The notes below the pieces were generated by a model. It did not search any database. It had not been told where the DNA came from and was given only the letters and a program-made list of their open reading frames with translations. A stretch of 64,000 bases of DNA, taken from Mesostigma viride (Eukaryota; Streptophyta; Mesostigmatophyceae; Mesostigmatales; Mesostigmataceae). The stretch lies in the NCBI GenBank assembly GCA_009746045.1, contig RPFO01000016.1, positions 652,895 through 716,894 on the forward strand, read 5' to 3'. Below, piece after piece: positions 22,250 through 34,319 of the stretch. The position numbers and the translations under genes were made by a program. Every line of letters starts with the position of its first letter. Within the stretch, counting starts at the first letter, position 1.

Positions 22250-25200
22250 GATATCGCTGCCAAGTACCGCCAGGCTGCCCGCACCCTCCCCTCCTTGCCT
22301 CCGCGCCGACAGCTCGCTGTCCACCGCCAAGCACCGACAGTGGTCGCCGCCAGGCAGATGCTCCGCCGCAACAGACCCGACCGCCAAGCCTCGTCTGCAA
22401 GCGGCTCTGCGGGTCGCCTACGAGCAAGCTGAGAAGGCCGATGCTCAGCAGATGGTCAAGGACCTGCGCACCTGCCAGCAGAAGAATGACGGAATTAAAG
22501 GGCCTGGCCTGGTTCTGGTACAAGCGCCTCGGGAACCCCGGGACGGCCTCGGCCGACCCCAACGCCACGACGTACCCGGGGCGCCGGCCAAGCGGCTCCG
22601 CACCTGGGCCGCGGCCACTGCAGACGTCTTGGGGACGGCTGCGCCGTCCCCGCCCTTGCCAACAGCCGCCGCCACCCGCCAGGCCACCGACCCTGGCAGG
22701 CGCGGCCCAGCCGGGCCCCCGGCCCCGCCCGGGTGACCGGCGGACTACCTAGCCCCCCCGCTAGCTGACCGGCCTGCATGCTCGGCGACCCGTGGCGTCA
22801 GACATGCCGAGGTCCTTTCACCTCCCACCGGAGGACACGGAGGCGGTCCAGTGCCTGCGTTACGATGTAGCCACAGGCCGATCCGACGAGATTCCGGCAG
22901 CAGTCGTGAAAGTTCAGACTCGCCGACGACGGAGTTTGAGGACACTGGTGTCATGCAGCTCTTCCGGGACATCTGCAATTGCATTCTGCTGTCGTCGCAA
23001 CCGCGCCCCCGGCGGCCTGGCAACACAGTTTTCGCACGATGCCAGGTACAAAAGCAAGGGCCGGTCGCCCGCCGACCCCAGCAACTACAGAGGGGTGTGC
23101 TGCCATCTAAAGTGCACCATCGAGCTTCTCGTGCGGCTCATCCTGAACCGCCTGCGTACTGCCCCAGGTGGACGGCGCCACCTCAGCTCGCGACTTAGCT
23201 CGGCTTCCGTACAGGCCGCAACGTACACAGTACAAGCGCTCTTCGAACGCTACTCGCCGCCTCGTGGAAGAACTGCACCGCGCCTCCAGCCTGGTGAGTC
23301 CCCTCTGCACCATGTGCTCAGTGGCGGACTTCATCTTGAAAAGCCTTCGATTCGGTTTTCTGGTCTGCGCTGTGGGACATCCTCGCTCTGTTCCGGATCA
23401 CCCTCCCCCTTATTGCTGTCATCCGCAAACTGAATGAATTAAGGGTCCAGGTGCCACCTCGGTGCGCACTTCCTACAGGTCCATGCCACATGGATGCCCT
23501 CTAAAGAAGAATGTGTGGCAGGGCTGCGTGCTCTCGCCATACCTGTTCATTCTTGTGGATGAATACGTACTGATTCAAGCAGTTTGCTCGCATTGTGGGT
23601 ATAGGGAACCAGGGGTGAAGGTCGCAAACAAATTCTGGCATGGCGGGGCGGATACGGAAGTGGGAGGTTCGGCTGGCGGAAATCATCTATGCAGACGACA
23701 CCACCCTCTTCGAGGACACTGAGCACGTGCGTGCAGACGTGGCTTGACTGCCTCGCAATCGAGGCCCGAGTGGTTGGCCGGATCGAGGATCAGCAAGAAG
23801 ACCGAGGCCCTGCACGCATGGCTGCCAGTTGGGCTCACTCGGCCACGTACCGCCCGACCCCTTTCTCCTTGATCAATGGCTCTCGAGTCCAGTATCGGGA
23901 CCGCGTCAATTAACTCGTCGTCTGTCCCAACTCAGTCCTCACAGGAGGACTGAGTTGACAATTTTCAACCGCGTGTAGCGACTAGGTGGGGGGTCCATCC
24001 CAAATGTTTTGATGTGGATCTGGGGTGTACTAGATATCATTTTGTTGGCAAAAATACTGCATATGTGAAAACTTGACCCGAACACCTGAAAATTACACGG
24101 ACGTTGGGCGCCCCTCGCGAATTTGCATTTTTCGGGATAAGAACGAGTGGGAAAAATTCAATCAAATCCTGGTGCATGAAGAAAAAATATAGGCATGTAA
24201 ACAACATAGTTCTTGAAGCGTGGCAAAAAACTGGGCTCCATTTGGCCACTGCAACTGCCTGAAACAATTAAAAAACTCTCAGTCCTCAGGAGAGGAATGG
24301 GGCTTTTGCTAACTTTGCTAGCATGTAAGTGCGGTCATACTACATCACCGTGGCCACCAACCATCCCAATCAACTCATTTCCCTTCAAGCATTACAGGAC
24401 AACACACTTGCATCATCATACTTCAGGTATATCATGCCTTATCATGTAGTGAGAGCCTATGCATGCATGTAGGGAATGGGCTTGGATACCTACCAACAAA
24501 GGGTTATGTTATAAGTGTCAACCACCAATATAATGGGTAGGTTAAGCATATTTCCATTGTTTCAAACAACAATAGATATGGCTATAACTGTTTTGCCTTG
24601 CCATGATGTGGCCAACATAGTTGCTGGCACATGATGGCAGTGGTTTGTCACCAAGACTTTTCACTCACCCGTAAAAGCTTGAATGCACCCTTGACGCAGC
24701 CCGTGGCCACACAATCATGCAGTATGAACGTAGCAAAAGAATAACTAACATCTATGAAGGTGTTTAAACCTGCACAGCTCCTAAAACCCTGCACAACTAC
24801 ACTGGGTTAAGGCAAATGCCTGCTAACATCATCTGAAAAGGGGGTTTTAGAGAGGGGCAGGCAACGGTCAAGAAAGAGCATCAAGACTTGAACCTGACAA
24901 CGCCTCGCAAGCTTAAACTCATGTACGAACATCAAGGAACGAAGAGGCAACGATTATCCGGCTTTACCTGGCACGGCTGGCGTTACCTTGGCCCAGGCGG
25001 TGCCCGCAAAAGTGGCACTTTGCGGCACATAGACCATGACGTGACAGAATGGTCGAGATCATCAAATCTATACTGTCACTCAATATATTCTAATGCAACT
25101 CATGTTAACATGTAGAAAGAAACCTATCAGCCATTGAAATTGCGCCGGAAAGCAAGCGCAGTAATCAATTCCGTCGACCTGCCTTATCGCAGTTTTTTCC

Positions 25201-26180
25201 AGCAAGAACAGTGCCGACACCGGGTAAATCGCATCCCCGCGAGCTAAAAATTGATTTATATCATCTTTAGGGCATGTTAAATCTATTTACTGAGTTTGGA
25301 CGGCTAACTCGTCCGCAAACGTAAACTGCATGCATGGGCGCGAGCCGCCATGGCTAGGTCGTGCATTTCCGGAACTCGCGTTTCACGTGGAAAAGTACCC
25401 TTACCACCTGTACTTTGACCGTACAGTTAGCCGCGCATACCAAATCCAAAAAAATCCCAAAAATATGTCCAAGAAAGATCTTTTCACGTAGTATTTGAAT
25501 AAATTTTGAGAGAATTTTTTTGTCAAACATTCTGACCGGGGCGAATTTTCTACGAAACCCAAAAACTCGGTCCTCTAGAGAGGACTGAGTTCAACTCAGT
25601 CCTCCGTAGAGGACCAGGGACAGACGACGAGTTAAGCTAGTTGCTGGGTAGTAGCTTACTCCCCAGCTGTGAGGCCGACGTGGACCACCGTATCTCCCTC
25701 GCCTGCAGGACGCTTTACACCAATACATACAGGGCCCTGTGGCGCAACTGCGCAAGCCCTTGGGCCGGCTAGAGAAACAGGACCTGTTTAAGGACTCCTG
25801 GTCCTCCCTGTTCTTTATAACGTACGGGGACCCTCACCGCTGACCTTAATTGCCAAGAAGCTGGACGGCACGGTCACCAACATGCCAGCTGCGGTTTAAT
25901 TTTCCCGGCGTGTGGGATACGCCGGCTGCCCATGTCCGCAAGGAGGACTTGTACCTAGGCATGCCACTTATCTGGGTTGAGCTCCGAGACAGCTGGGTTG
26001 AGCTCCGAGACATCATGGTGGTGCAGGTGCCCTTGGTGCACTTAGAGCAAGTGTCGTTTACATTCCCACCCTTGCAGGAAGTAGCTTAGAATGTATTATT
26101 AAAAGCCATATGCCCCTTCTCTGGGATATGCATGTGCTACATATACTCCCAACGGAGTTATGTTCCTAATTAATTAACTA
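22250..26180 (+). pseudogene. Non-LTR retrotransposon reverse transcriptase pseudogene, split by a TTAA element
   Basis: Fragments in different frames reconstruct an RTE/CR1-like reverse transcriptase. These are ADPSNYRGVCCHLKCTIELL (near 23070-23130), WQGCVLSPYLFILVDEYVLI (near 23517-23576), IIYADDTTLFEDT with the catalytic Asp pair (near 23680-23720), and the post-catalytic QYRDRVN up to 23909. That block resumes after 25635 as CEADVDHRISLACRTLY. The 1.7-kb insertion at 23910-25635 thus interrupts one ancestral block. Further frame shifts make it non-functional. The 3' end near 26130-26180 (tgctacatatactcccaacg) matches the motif at 8791. Sequence at 22250-22790 may be the region upstream of the RT but has no clear motif. 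Confidence 0.75.
23910..25635 (+). mobile_element. TTAA-flanked non-autonomous DNA transposon, copy 1
   Basis: The ends are TTAACTCGTCGTCTGTCCC and its exact inverse, GGGACAGACGACGAGTTAA. TTAA lies at both outer edges, in line with piggyBac-type insertion, and the interrupted RT frame supports a TTAA target. Length is 1726 bp, identical to copy 2. Subterminal palindromes of the form CTCAGTCCTC..GAGGACTGAG occur at both ends, with another near 24280. No transposase is seen. A short hydrophobic minus frame (24037-24267) is shared with copy 2 but shows no known motif. Confidence 0.85.
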
Positions 26181-26489
26181 ATGCCACTTTATCACCAGCG
26201 CCATCAAGCTCAGCGGCGCCTGCACGCAGCTAGTTGGCCGGGCACTTAGCTCGCACCAACCAGGTACAGTGTAGACACCTAGCTCACGTGGCCCCTCCGC
26301 TGATCGAGGGCTGCGCCCCGCTCAGCTGGGGAGCTAGGCCGCACCTCCTCACGTGGCCGGCCGGGCCGGCCTAGCCAGGCTAGACGCGGCCGCAAGGCCC
26401 GCACCTTCAAAGAGCAGCTCGTAAAGGACATGGGCGCGGGCCTATAAAATCTCCGTGATTAATTTGGAAAAAGATGATTAATTAATTAA

Positions 26490-26660
26490 TTAACTAAACA
26501 CGTGCTCCCGTTGGGGAGTCACGGAGCACCGAAGTGCTTGTAATCCCTGTGTGTGCACTACAGGAGAAAGGGCAGAGACCCCCAGTCTCCTTCACGCCAA
26601 AGGCATATGCCACAGCTGCATTCGGGCGCGCTAGCTAAGGACAGGCTAACGATCCGGCAA
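26490..26660 (+). repeat. Dispersed element 5' leader, copy
   Basis: It begins after attaattaattaatt with cacgtgctcccgttggggag and continues through 'gaagtgcttgtaatccctgt' and 'aggagaaagggcagagaccc'. The same sequence lies at 29105-29255. Related leaders are at 8330-8410 (inverted, joined to ORF1 remains), 845-872 and 58527-58640. It is inferred to be the 5' region of a non-LTR family. Confidence 0.75.
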
Positions 26661-27270
26661 ACTGTGGGTGCAATAAGACCCCAAAAGATGATGGACGAGG
26701 CCAAGTGGGCTCAGCAAGAAGTGGGATCAACAAATCGAGCTGCTGTCGGCATTCCAGTCGACAGCAGCGCGTGCGACATTAACTAGCTCCTGCGGACGCC
26801 AACCCTTTCGCGCTGATCGACCCAGCTCTCCCGGCCCCCCGGTCTGCCTCGGACCTCAACGCAATGCTCTACACCAAATTCGGCGCCCATTCCCAAGAAA
26901 ACCCGATCGAACTTCCCATACCAAATGGGATGTCCGCCGCTTTGGCGCCGGCCATGCAGCGGGATTTTTGCATTGCATGGAAATATTTATGCTCACGAAG
27001 GAAGAATGTAACGATGTTATCAAGTTAATTCAGGACTGACCCGCCATGACGAACTTTTTCTGCCTACAGTACTACTCCTGGCGACAACGTCACCAATCCC
27101 ATGCAACTAGCTGGGAATAAGGCCCAGGCTGGGAATAAGTGCTATAAGTAAGTACTTGCGTGTCATGCGCAAAGGCATGCCACGGAGTACTATGCTAATC
27201 TCAATAGAAAAATAATTAGAAAAATTGCACACAAGTTTAAAGAAATATCGTCTGCATCATCCCCCAACCG
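26661..27270 (+). other. Possible degenerate mobile-element coding sequence
   Basis: A broken frame (about 26800-27010) includes LPAPRSASDLNAMLYTKFGA and AAMQ-like residues, followed by stops. It follows the dispersed leader at 26490-26660, so it may be the ORF of that element. At 27146-27225 lies a repeat beginning aagtaagtacttgcgtgtca, also present at 32245-32325 and, inverted, at 31685-31765. No product is recognised. Confidence 0.3.
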
Positions 27271-28996
27271 TTAACTCGTCGTCTGTCCCAACTCAGTCCT
27301 AATAATAGGACTGAGTTGGCCTTTTTCAACCGTGTGTAGTGACTAGGTAGGGGGTCCATCCAAGATGCTTAGATGTGGGTCTATGGAGTATTTGATGTCC
27401 TCTTGCTGGCAAAAATACTACATCAGTGAAAACTTGACCCAAACTCCTAAAAATTACATGGATGTATGGCACCGTCGGCGAATTTGCATTTTTGTGTGGA
27501 AGCATGAGTGGCAAAAATTGAATAAATTCCATATGCATGTTTAAAAAATACAGGCATGTAAACAATATAGTTCTTGACCTGTGGCAAAAAACTGGACTCA
27601 ATTTGGCCACTGGCACTGCCTGAAACACGCCAAATACTGCCAGTCCTATACATAGGACTGGGCCATGCTAGCAATTTGCAAGCATGTAAGTGCGGTCATA
27701 CTACATAGAAGCGTGGCCACAAACCATGTCAATCAGCCCATTTCCCTTCAGGCATAATAGGAAAACATACTTGCATCATCATATTGCAGTTATATTGTAC
27801 CTTAGTATGTGTGAAAGCCTATGCATACATGTAGGGAATGCGTATGGATACGTAGCTACAAAGGGATGTATTATAAGTAATAACCACCGATGTAATGGGT
27901 AGGTTAGTCACATTTAATTGTTCTTTACAAGAATGGACATGGATAAAACTGTATTACCTTGCCATGACATGGCCAAGATACCTGCTGGCACATGATGACA
28001 GTGGTTTATCACCAAGATTTTTCACTCACCCGTATAAGCTTGACAGTACCCTTGACGCAGTCCATGACCACACAATCATGCAGTATGAACATAGCAAGAG
28101 AATAACTAACATCTATGAAAGTGTTTTAACCCATTCAGCACCTAAAACCTTGTACAGCCACGCTACGGTAAGGCAAGTGCCTGGTAAGATCATCTAAAAA
28201 GATGGTTTTAGAGAGGGGCAGGCAACGGTCAAGAAAGAGCAGCAAGACTCAAAACTGACAGCGCATCGCAAGCTTAAACTCATGTAAGAATACCAAGAAA
28301 CGATGAAGCAGCGATATTCCAGCTTTACCTGGCACGGCTGGCGTTACCTTGGCCCAGGCGGTGCCTGCAAAAGTGGCACTTTGCGGCACACAAACCATGA
28401 CGTGACAGAGTGGTCGAAATCATCAAATCTTTACTGCCACTAGACTTAATCTACGACAATACATGATAAAGGGTAGAAAGAAACCTATAAACCCTCCGAT
28501 TCGACCCGGGAATCAATTGTAGTAATCCATTCCGTCGACCTGCCTAATCGCAGATTTTTCCAGCAAGAACAGTGCCGACACCCAGTAAATCGCATCCCCG
28601 CGAGGTTAAAATACACTTGTATCATATTTAGGACATAAAAAATCTATTTCCTTGGTTTGGCCCGCAAAATCGTCCGAAAACGTAAACTGCACGCATGGGC
28701 GCAAGCCGCCATGGCTAGGTCGTGCATTTCCGGAACTCACGTTTCGCGTGAAAATGTACCCTTACCACCTGTACTTTGACCGTACATTTAGCCGCCCAAA
28801 CAAAATCCAAAAAAATCGCAAAAATATGTCCCAGAAAGGTCATTTCACCTAGTATTTGAATAAATTTTGAGAAAATTTTTCTGCCAAATATTCCGACCGG
28901 GGCGAATTTTCTACAAAACCTCAAAATTAGGTCCTAAAATTAGGACTGAGTTGAACTCAGTCCTAAAATTAGGACCAGGGACAGACGACGAGTTAA
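27271..28996 (+). mobile_element. TTAA-flanked non-autonomous DNA transposon, copy 2
   Basis: Same orientation, same 19-bp termini with outer TTAA, and the same length (1726 bp) as the copy 1.6 kb upstream. Substitutions are scattered along the whole length. The subterminal palindromes read CTCAGTCCTA..TAGGACTGAG here, against CCTC..GAGG in copy 1, at every palindrome. A minus-strand frame (27326-27628) corresponds to the one in copy 1. It inserted at a different site, so the two copies are independent insertions, not a segmental duplication. Confidence 0.85.
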
Positions 28997-29104
28997 GCAC
29001 TCGCAGCGGGGCCGTTAACCGTTACGCAGCAGCGCAATCGGACACGCCTAGACGATCCGGCGAATTCTGTGGGTGCAATAAGACCCGCGTGAGCATATCA
29101 TTAA

Positions 29105-29260
29105 TTAATTAATTAAAACACGTGCTCCCGTTGGGGAGTCACGGAGCACCGAAGTGCTTTTAATCCCTGTGTGTGCACAACAGGAGAAAGGGCAGAGACC
29201 CCCAGTCTCCTTCATGCCAAAGGCATGCCACAGCTGCATTCGGGCGCGCTAGCTAAACGG
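29105..29260 (+). repeat. Dispersed element 5' leader, second full copy
   Basis: Nearly identical to 26490-26660, including the preceding (TTAA)n and the run 'aggagaaagggcagagaccc'. It is followed by 'gggtgcaataagacccg', which also occurs at 29065-29090. Confidence 0.75.
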
Positions 29261-29299
29261 ACACGCTAACGATCCGGCATACTGTTGTGGGTGCAATAA

Positions 29300-30050
29300 G
29301 ACCCGTGTGAGCATATCATAACAAGGAGCGTGGGCAAGTAATCTGATCGAAGCCAGGACGTAGCATGGCTGTACAAGGACTAAGCTATCGGGCTATGGCT
29401 GGTTGTGTACCGTGCGTTTGCGGTGCACGTGACTAGGTAAGGTGGCACAACTAGGCAAACAGTCTAAGCATGGCTGCCATGGCGGCAGTGACTACCAATG
29501 AAGTCAAGCTAGGGCTACAAGCTATTCTAGCCCGCTGGGGGCGTCAGTCCACATCTTGTGGTTGATCATCAGGTCCCCGCCCCTCCAGTACACCTTGGGC
29601 TTCTGGGGGTCCTGCTTGTGGCGGAGGTATTCAGGCCACAGGTCACGTCGCTGCTGCTGCTGAGCGGGGGTCAGGTCGTCATCCAGCGTCCAGGTGAGGT
29701 CGTGCAACCGGTTGCGACGAGAGAGGAACCGCTGCTTGTCCTCACGGGAAGGGAAGGTGAGCAGGACTGGTGGGGGAGCCGCCTTGTCCCGTGAGTGGGG
29801 AAGGCGGTGCCAGGCACCCACGCAGTTCTACCTCACCTACCAGGCCCATGAGCATATCATGGCCAGGAGCGTGGCCGCAAGCAAGCGGAGCATAGCTAGG
29901 GTGTAGCATGGCCCTGGCTGTACTAATTATGCTAAGCTATGCTAAGGCTATGCATGCATGCATGGCTGGCTGTGTACCGTGCTTTAATTATAGCGGTGCA
30001 CGTGACTAGACCTGTATGGTGGCAATTAGGCTAGGCATTGCAACATTACA
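29300..30050. repeat. Imperfect direct repeats flanking an ORF1 fragment
   Basis: The blocks at about 29310-29440 and 29850-30020 share gagcatatcat, ggagcgtggnc, gtagcatggc, ctggctgtgtaccgtgc and gcggtgcacgtgactag in the same order. They bracket the minus-strand ORF1 fragment at 29522-29821. This may reflect insertion of one element into another or an unequal duplication. Confidence 0.55.
29522..29821 (-). pseudogene. Non-LTR ORF1-like C-terminal fragment
   Basis: A 99-residue frame: PPPVLLTFPSREDKQRFLSR, then TLDDDLTPAQQQQRRDLWPE, then VYWRGGDLMINHKMW. The order of beta-strand, LTPxQ helix start and Gly-Gly-Asp-Leu strand matches the C-terminal domain of L1-type ORF1 RNA-binding proteins (FP/ORF1p-like). 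Clearly homologous to 7004-7309, and the better preserved of the two. The upstream coiled coil is absent. Confidence 0.55.
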
Positions 30051-30206
30051 GGCATGCTAAATAATATATATTTAAAAATATAATTACTTACAGCAGAGTG
30101 AAATCACTCAAACCAAAGCAAACGCCCAGCTATAAACCTATGTACAGAGCCATGTCAAAGCTCTATACTACGATAAGACCAATCCGAAACGCCTAACGGG
30201 AGGAAC

Positions 30207-30664
30207 CTAATAGCCCTGCTGCACCGCAAAATCGGCCCGCGTACGGCGGAGCATGATGTCAGCCATGGCCCGAGTCAGCGCCACCGACAAGCGCTGACGC
30301 CAATATGACGTCCAGGTCCGCGCCGACCATGGGGCCCGCTGGCCCTCCAGGTCCAGCCGGTCCTCCCGGAGCCGGCAACACTCCTTGAAGAAGGCGGAGG
30401 TCAGGGGCCCCATGGCCCCAAACTCCTCCAGGACAAAGGGCACCACACGATGGTGCCCGACGTCGCCGTAGGCCAGGAGCTTGGCCCGCTCCGCCCGGTC
30501 CGCCGTGTAACCTGCCGTGAGGGAGGCCCCAGCCACGTGGCTAAGAGCCAAGGGCCGCGCCACCGAAACGTCAATAAGCAGATGCCGGCCACCCCCCTCA
30601 AAGTCCAGCACCACGATGTCAGGCCGGTGGTTGGGGGAATAGAAGGCAGCGCCATCCGCATCCT
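30207..30664 (-). pseudogene. PD-(D/E)xK-like endonuclease tail of a non-LTR retrotransposon
   Basis: The minus-strand frame has AFYSPNHRPDIVVLDFEG and HLLIDVSVARPLALSHVA. The spacing of PD ... D-x-[ST] fits a restriction-like endonuclease core of the type carried downstream of reverse transcriptase in some non-LTR elements. It continues with EEFGAMGPLTSAFFKECC and ends with LRRTRADFAVQQGY and a stop. Nothing recognisable lies upstream; the copy is cut at 30664 by an (AT)n tract. Confidence 0.6.
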
Positions 30665-30689
30665 CGGACCGGAATAATATATATATATA

Positions 30690-31165
30690 TATTCATTGAG
30701 AATGATAGATTACGAAGGTGAGATAGGCATGCAACATAAGGAAAAAACCGATGACTGGGAGAATAACCCTGAAGAAATTAATAGTAATCTGACACAGACA
30801 TCCAAGGATCACGCCAGCGGCACAAGGTACAACTAACTATACATCACAAAACTACACGCAGCAACAGCGCTGCCGGCCCACCATGCAGGCCTGGAAGGAA
30901 TCTAGACCGCGTGGGTCGCGACAAAGTCGGCCCGGGTGCGGCGGAATAACACATCAGCCACGGTGCGAGTGAGGGCGAGTGACAGACGCTGCCGCCAATA
31001 CGAGGACCACGTGCGGGCCGACCACGGGGCGGTCTGACCCTCGAGGTCGAGGCGGTCTTCACGGCGCTGGCAGCACTCGTGGAAAAACTCCGCTGTCTTG
31101 GGGCCCATGGCCCCGAACTCCTCAATATATATATGTACATACGTACAGAGCACCACTCTCACCAC
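30690..31165 (-). pseudogene. Second endonuclease-tail fragment with 3' UTR
   Basis: EEFGAMGPKTAEFFHECCQR through RRTRADFVATHAV is about 80% like 30207-30420, followed by the 3' UTR that also occurs at 1-200. The coding part starts at an (AT)n tract at 31125-31135. It is in tandem with the copy at 30207-30664, separated by (AT)n. Confidence 0.6.
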
Positions 31166-31334
31166 TAGACACTCCCGGCCAGTTAGGCTCGCCCTACATA
31201 GGATTAAGCAAGCTGTTTAATCCGGCCCCACCGTCTATATATAGGTCATCTAGTCGCTCTAGACACGTAAGCCAGCCATAATTTCAATGCACAAGGATAC
31301 ACATTTCCATCACCATTCATCTTCATCACCCTGA

Positions 31335-31595
31335 ACGACTCGAACACGCGGACAAGATAACGGCAGGCTTGAGCTACCATGGTCCGGATTCTCCCGATTT
31401 CTGGCCTGCGCTGGTTGTCTCCTTGATAATTTCAATGCACAAGGCTACACATGCATTTCCATCTCCATTCATATTCATCATCCTGAACGACTCAAACACG
31501 GAAAAAGATAACGGCAGGCTCGAGCTATCATATGGTCCGGATTCCCCCGATCAGTGCCATGGCATGCGCTGGTTGTCTCCTTGATATGTACAGAG
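31335..31595 (-). repeat. Dispersed 'GAGCTACCATGGTCCGGATTC' repeat, two tandem copies
   Basis: Plus-strand core: ataacggcaggctcgagcta, ccatggtccggattctcccg and gcgctggttgtctccttgat. Copies are at about 31335-31430 and 31480-31595. Others are at 10612-10710, 63020-63240 (with further partial units) and, inverted and diverged, 51868-51950. No box A/box B pair could be assigned with confidence, so SINE status is open. Confidence 0.6.
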
Positions 31596-32017
31596 GACAG
31601 CTCAGATGAGGGTTCTATCCCCCGGCCTCTAGTGACTGTATATGGTTGGGGCATGATGCAGGCGATATTTGTAACTTTCTTGTAATTATTGTTTTCTAAT
31701 GAGATTAGCATAGTTCTCCGTGGCATGCCCATCCGCATGACATGTGCAAGTACTTACTTACTTACAGTTAGTCTGCCCTCCTGGTCATTAATCACGCATG
31801 AGAAAAGCCAGGGCGCCCTCCTCGGTTCCTCACATTGTCTCGTATCCGCAACTCCTCATGCAATGTGAGCGCATGATCAATGTTTGAATAAGCAATTAAT
31901 GGTTGATGAATAAGCGCTGTATCCTGCAGGTCAACAACTAACCTACTTCTACAACGTGTATTACACACTCTCTGGGGCTTTACACCCCGTCCCTTCAGGT
32001 GCGCCCACGTAACTAAA

Positions 32018-33600
32018 TCACAGCTTCTTGTGCCGGAGCGGGGCTGGGCCCACCCTGGTACTGCCACGGTCCAAAACAAGGCTCAGGGATGCCAGAATTG
32101 TGAGGTAGCCCAACAGTACCAGGAGGGCCAGTGAGGTTCCGCAGCTGATCGTGTTCAGGGCCACGTTGATACCCCCCGTCATCAGGTTGGCCTGCATTTT
32201 TGCCATTGGAGAAGAAGTGGCGGGATTCCATGCAAACACGTGAAGAAAGTAAGTTCTTGCGTGTCATGCGCGGAGGCATACCACAGAGTACTATTCTGAT
32301 AGTAGTATCATTAGATATCATGCCAAAAAAGTCATATAATAAGTGAGACAGCAATTCCTGTATATAGTGGTAGTAAGTAATAGATCACAAGCAGCGAGAG
32401 CGGCAACAATGGCCTGGCAGGAAATGCACATATCAGGGCAGCATGATCTGGATAGAAGCCTGAATGAATGCTACTAACAAAATCTCCTTTCCACCGCATG
32501 CTTCACTCGTGGGTCCGCTCTCACTTCCGCTTTCACATAAACTTCCTTCTTGATGTAAAAAATAAAATGAACTGACGACTGGTGACTGAAGACTGATACT
32601 ACAACCACCAGCCGTGTCTCGGATAGACAGACAGCTGTCAACCCCGAGCTCAAACTCAAGTGCCAACATAGTCCACCTGCATTCCGCTGCAAGTGTATTG
32701 CGAGGATGTACCACCGCACCCTAGACCCAACCCAACCCCAGCCCAACCTGTGGGGTTGGGTTGGGCCTAGGGTGAGGTGGAACAGCTTTGCAGCTGACGG
32801 AAGTTGACACGTTACGCACATGGCAGCGCAGGACCCATGCTGCTACCTCGTCGATACCTTTGAAATAACCTACCGGCTAGCATACCACACAAATTGGTGT
32901 GAACTCAGCTCGCTACTGCACTGGCGTCCATTGACGCAGGGTACGAAACACTAGAATGCTTCCAAGTCCATCATGAGGCTCATCCAACACTCCTTGCGCT
33001 CCCAACAAGAACCCATGTCATTGAGATAGGTTAGATAGTAGATTGAGACACGAAAACAGCGGTGTGTCACCTTCACTCTCATCAATGGGGCTGAGGGTTA
33101 AGAATCTGTGCCTTAGAGCTTTACGGTTGAGCCTTGACACATAAATCGAGCAGCACGGCGTTTGGTATTCGCGGTTCCAGGGTTCCAGGGTTCCAGGGTT
33201 CCAGGGTTCCAGGGTTCCAGGGTTTTTGGTTGGTTAACTTTGGCGCTACCATGACACAGGCAAGCAGCTCATTGTTTAGGGGTTAGACGTTGAGGGTGTG
33301 GGGGTTACACTAAGCATTTAGGGTGGGGCCGTACCTCGAGAAAAACGAGCTGTAGTCTGTTTAGGGGTTTAGGGTTTAGCGTGAAGGTTTGACATGTAAG
33401 GTTGGACGATAATTATGGTTTAGGGTTAAGCCCTACCGCGAGAAAGACGAGCAGCAAGTGTTGGTTCATGGCCGTGAGCAGCACGGGGGCCGCGACTGGG
33501 GGGACGCACACTTCCACCCAACAAAAGATGAGCAGCACCTGAAGGGGCCAAACAGCCGCACACCCAGAAAAGAAAGGAAGGAGTGAAGCAGTGAAGCAAA

Positions 33601-33655
<55 letters not shown>

Positions 33656-34251
33656 ACAAACAAATAAAGCAAGACAGAAATAAATAAATAAATTAATAAA
33701 AAGAAAAAAAGGGATCATGCATTGTAAAATGAGCAGTATCTAAAATGGGATGGATGGCCGTGTACCCTAGAGGAGAGCGACGAAAGAAGAGCACACAAAG
33801 AGCAAGGGACGATCCAAACAAGGGGCTAAGAATGGATAAAGAATGACCAAAGAAAAAAAAAAAGGAAAAAAAGGAAGGAAAAAAATGAACAAGGATGAAC
33901 ACAGAATGAATAAAGAATGCAAAGAAAGAAGAAACACAGGAAGTCAAAGACGCCATGAAACTGATTAACCGAATGAAATGTTTTCTATAAATTCGTTGTG
34001 CATGTGGCTTTCTGCATGGATGGTTGTCCACAAAAAGTGCATCACGCGCAGCAAGGAAGTCAACCAATCCGAATCGCTCGTTCCACGCTCCATTCTCACC
34101 TTCACTTGGATCCCAGTCCACCCCCACCCCGATCCCTTGTACCCACAGCCTGCGATCATGCGAACGGGCGAGCGTTTTGCATGCCCATACCTGCAGGTTG
34201 AGCGCCAGAATCCACAGCACGTAGGCCATGTTGCACTGCAGAAAGGCAGGG

Positions 34252-34319
<68 letters not shown>

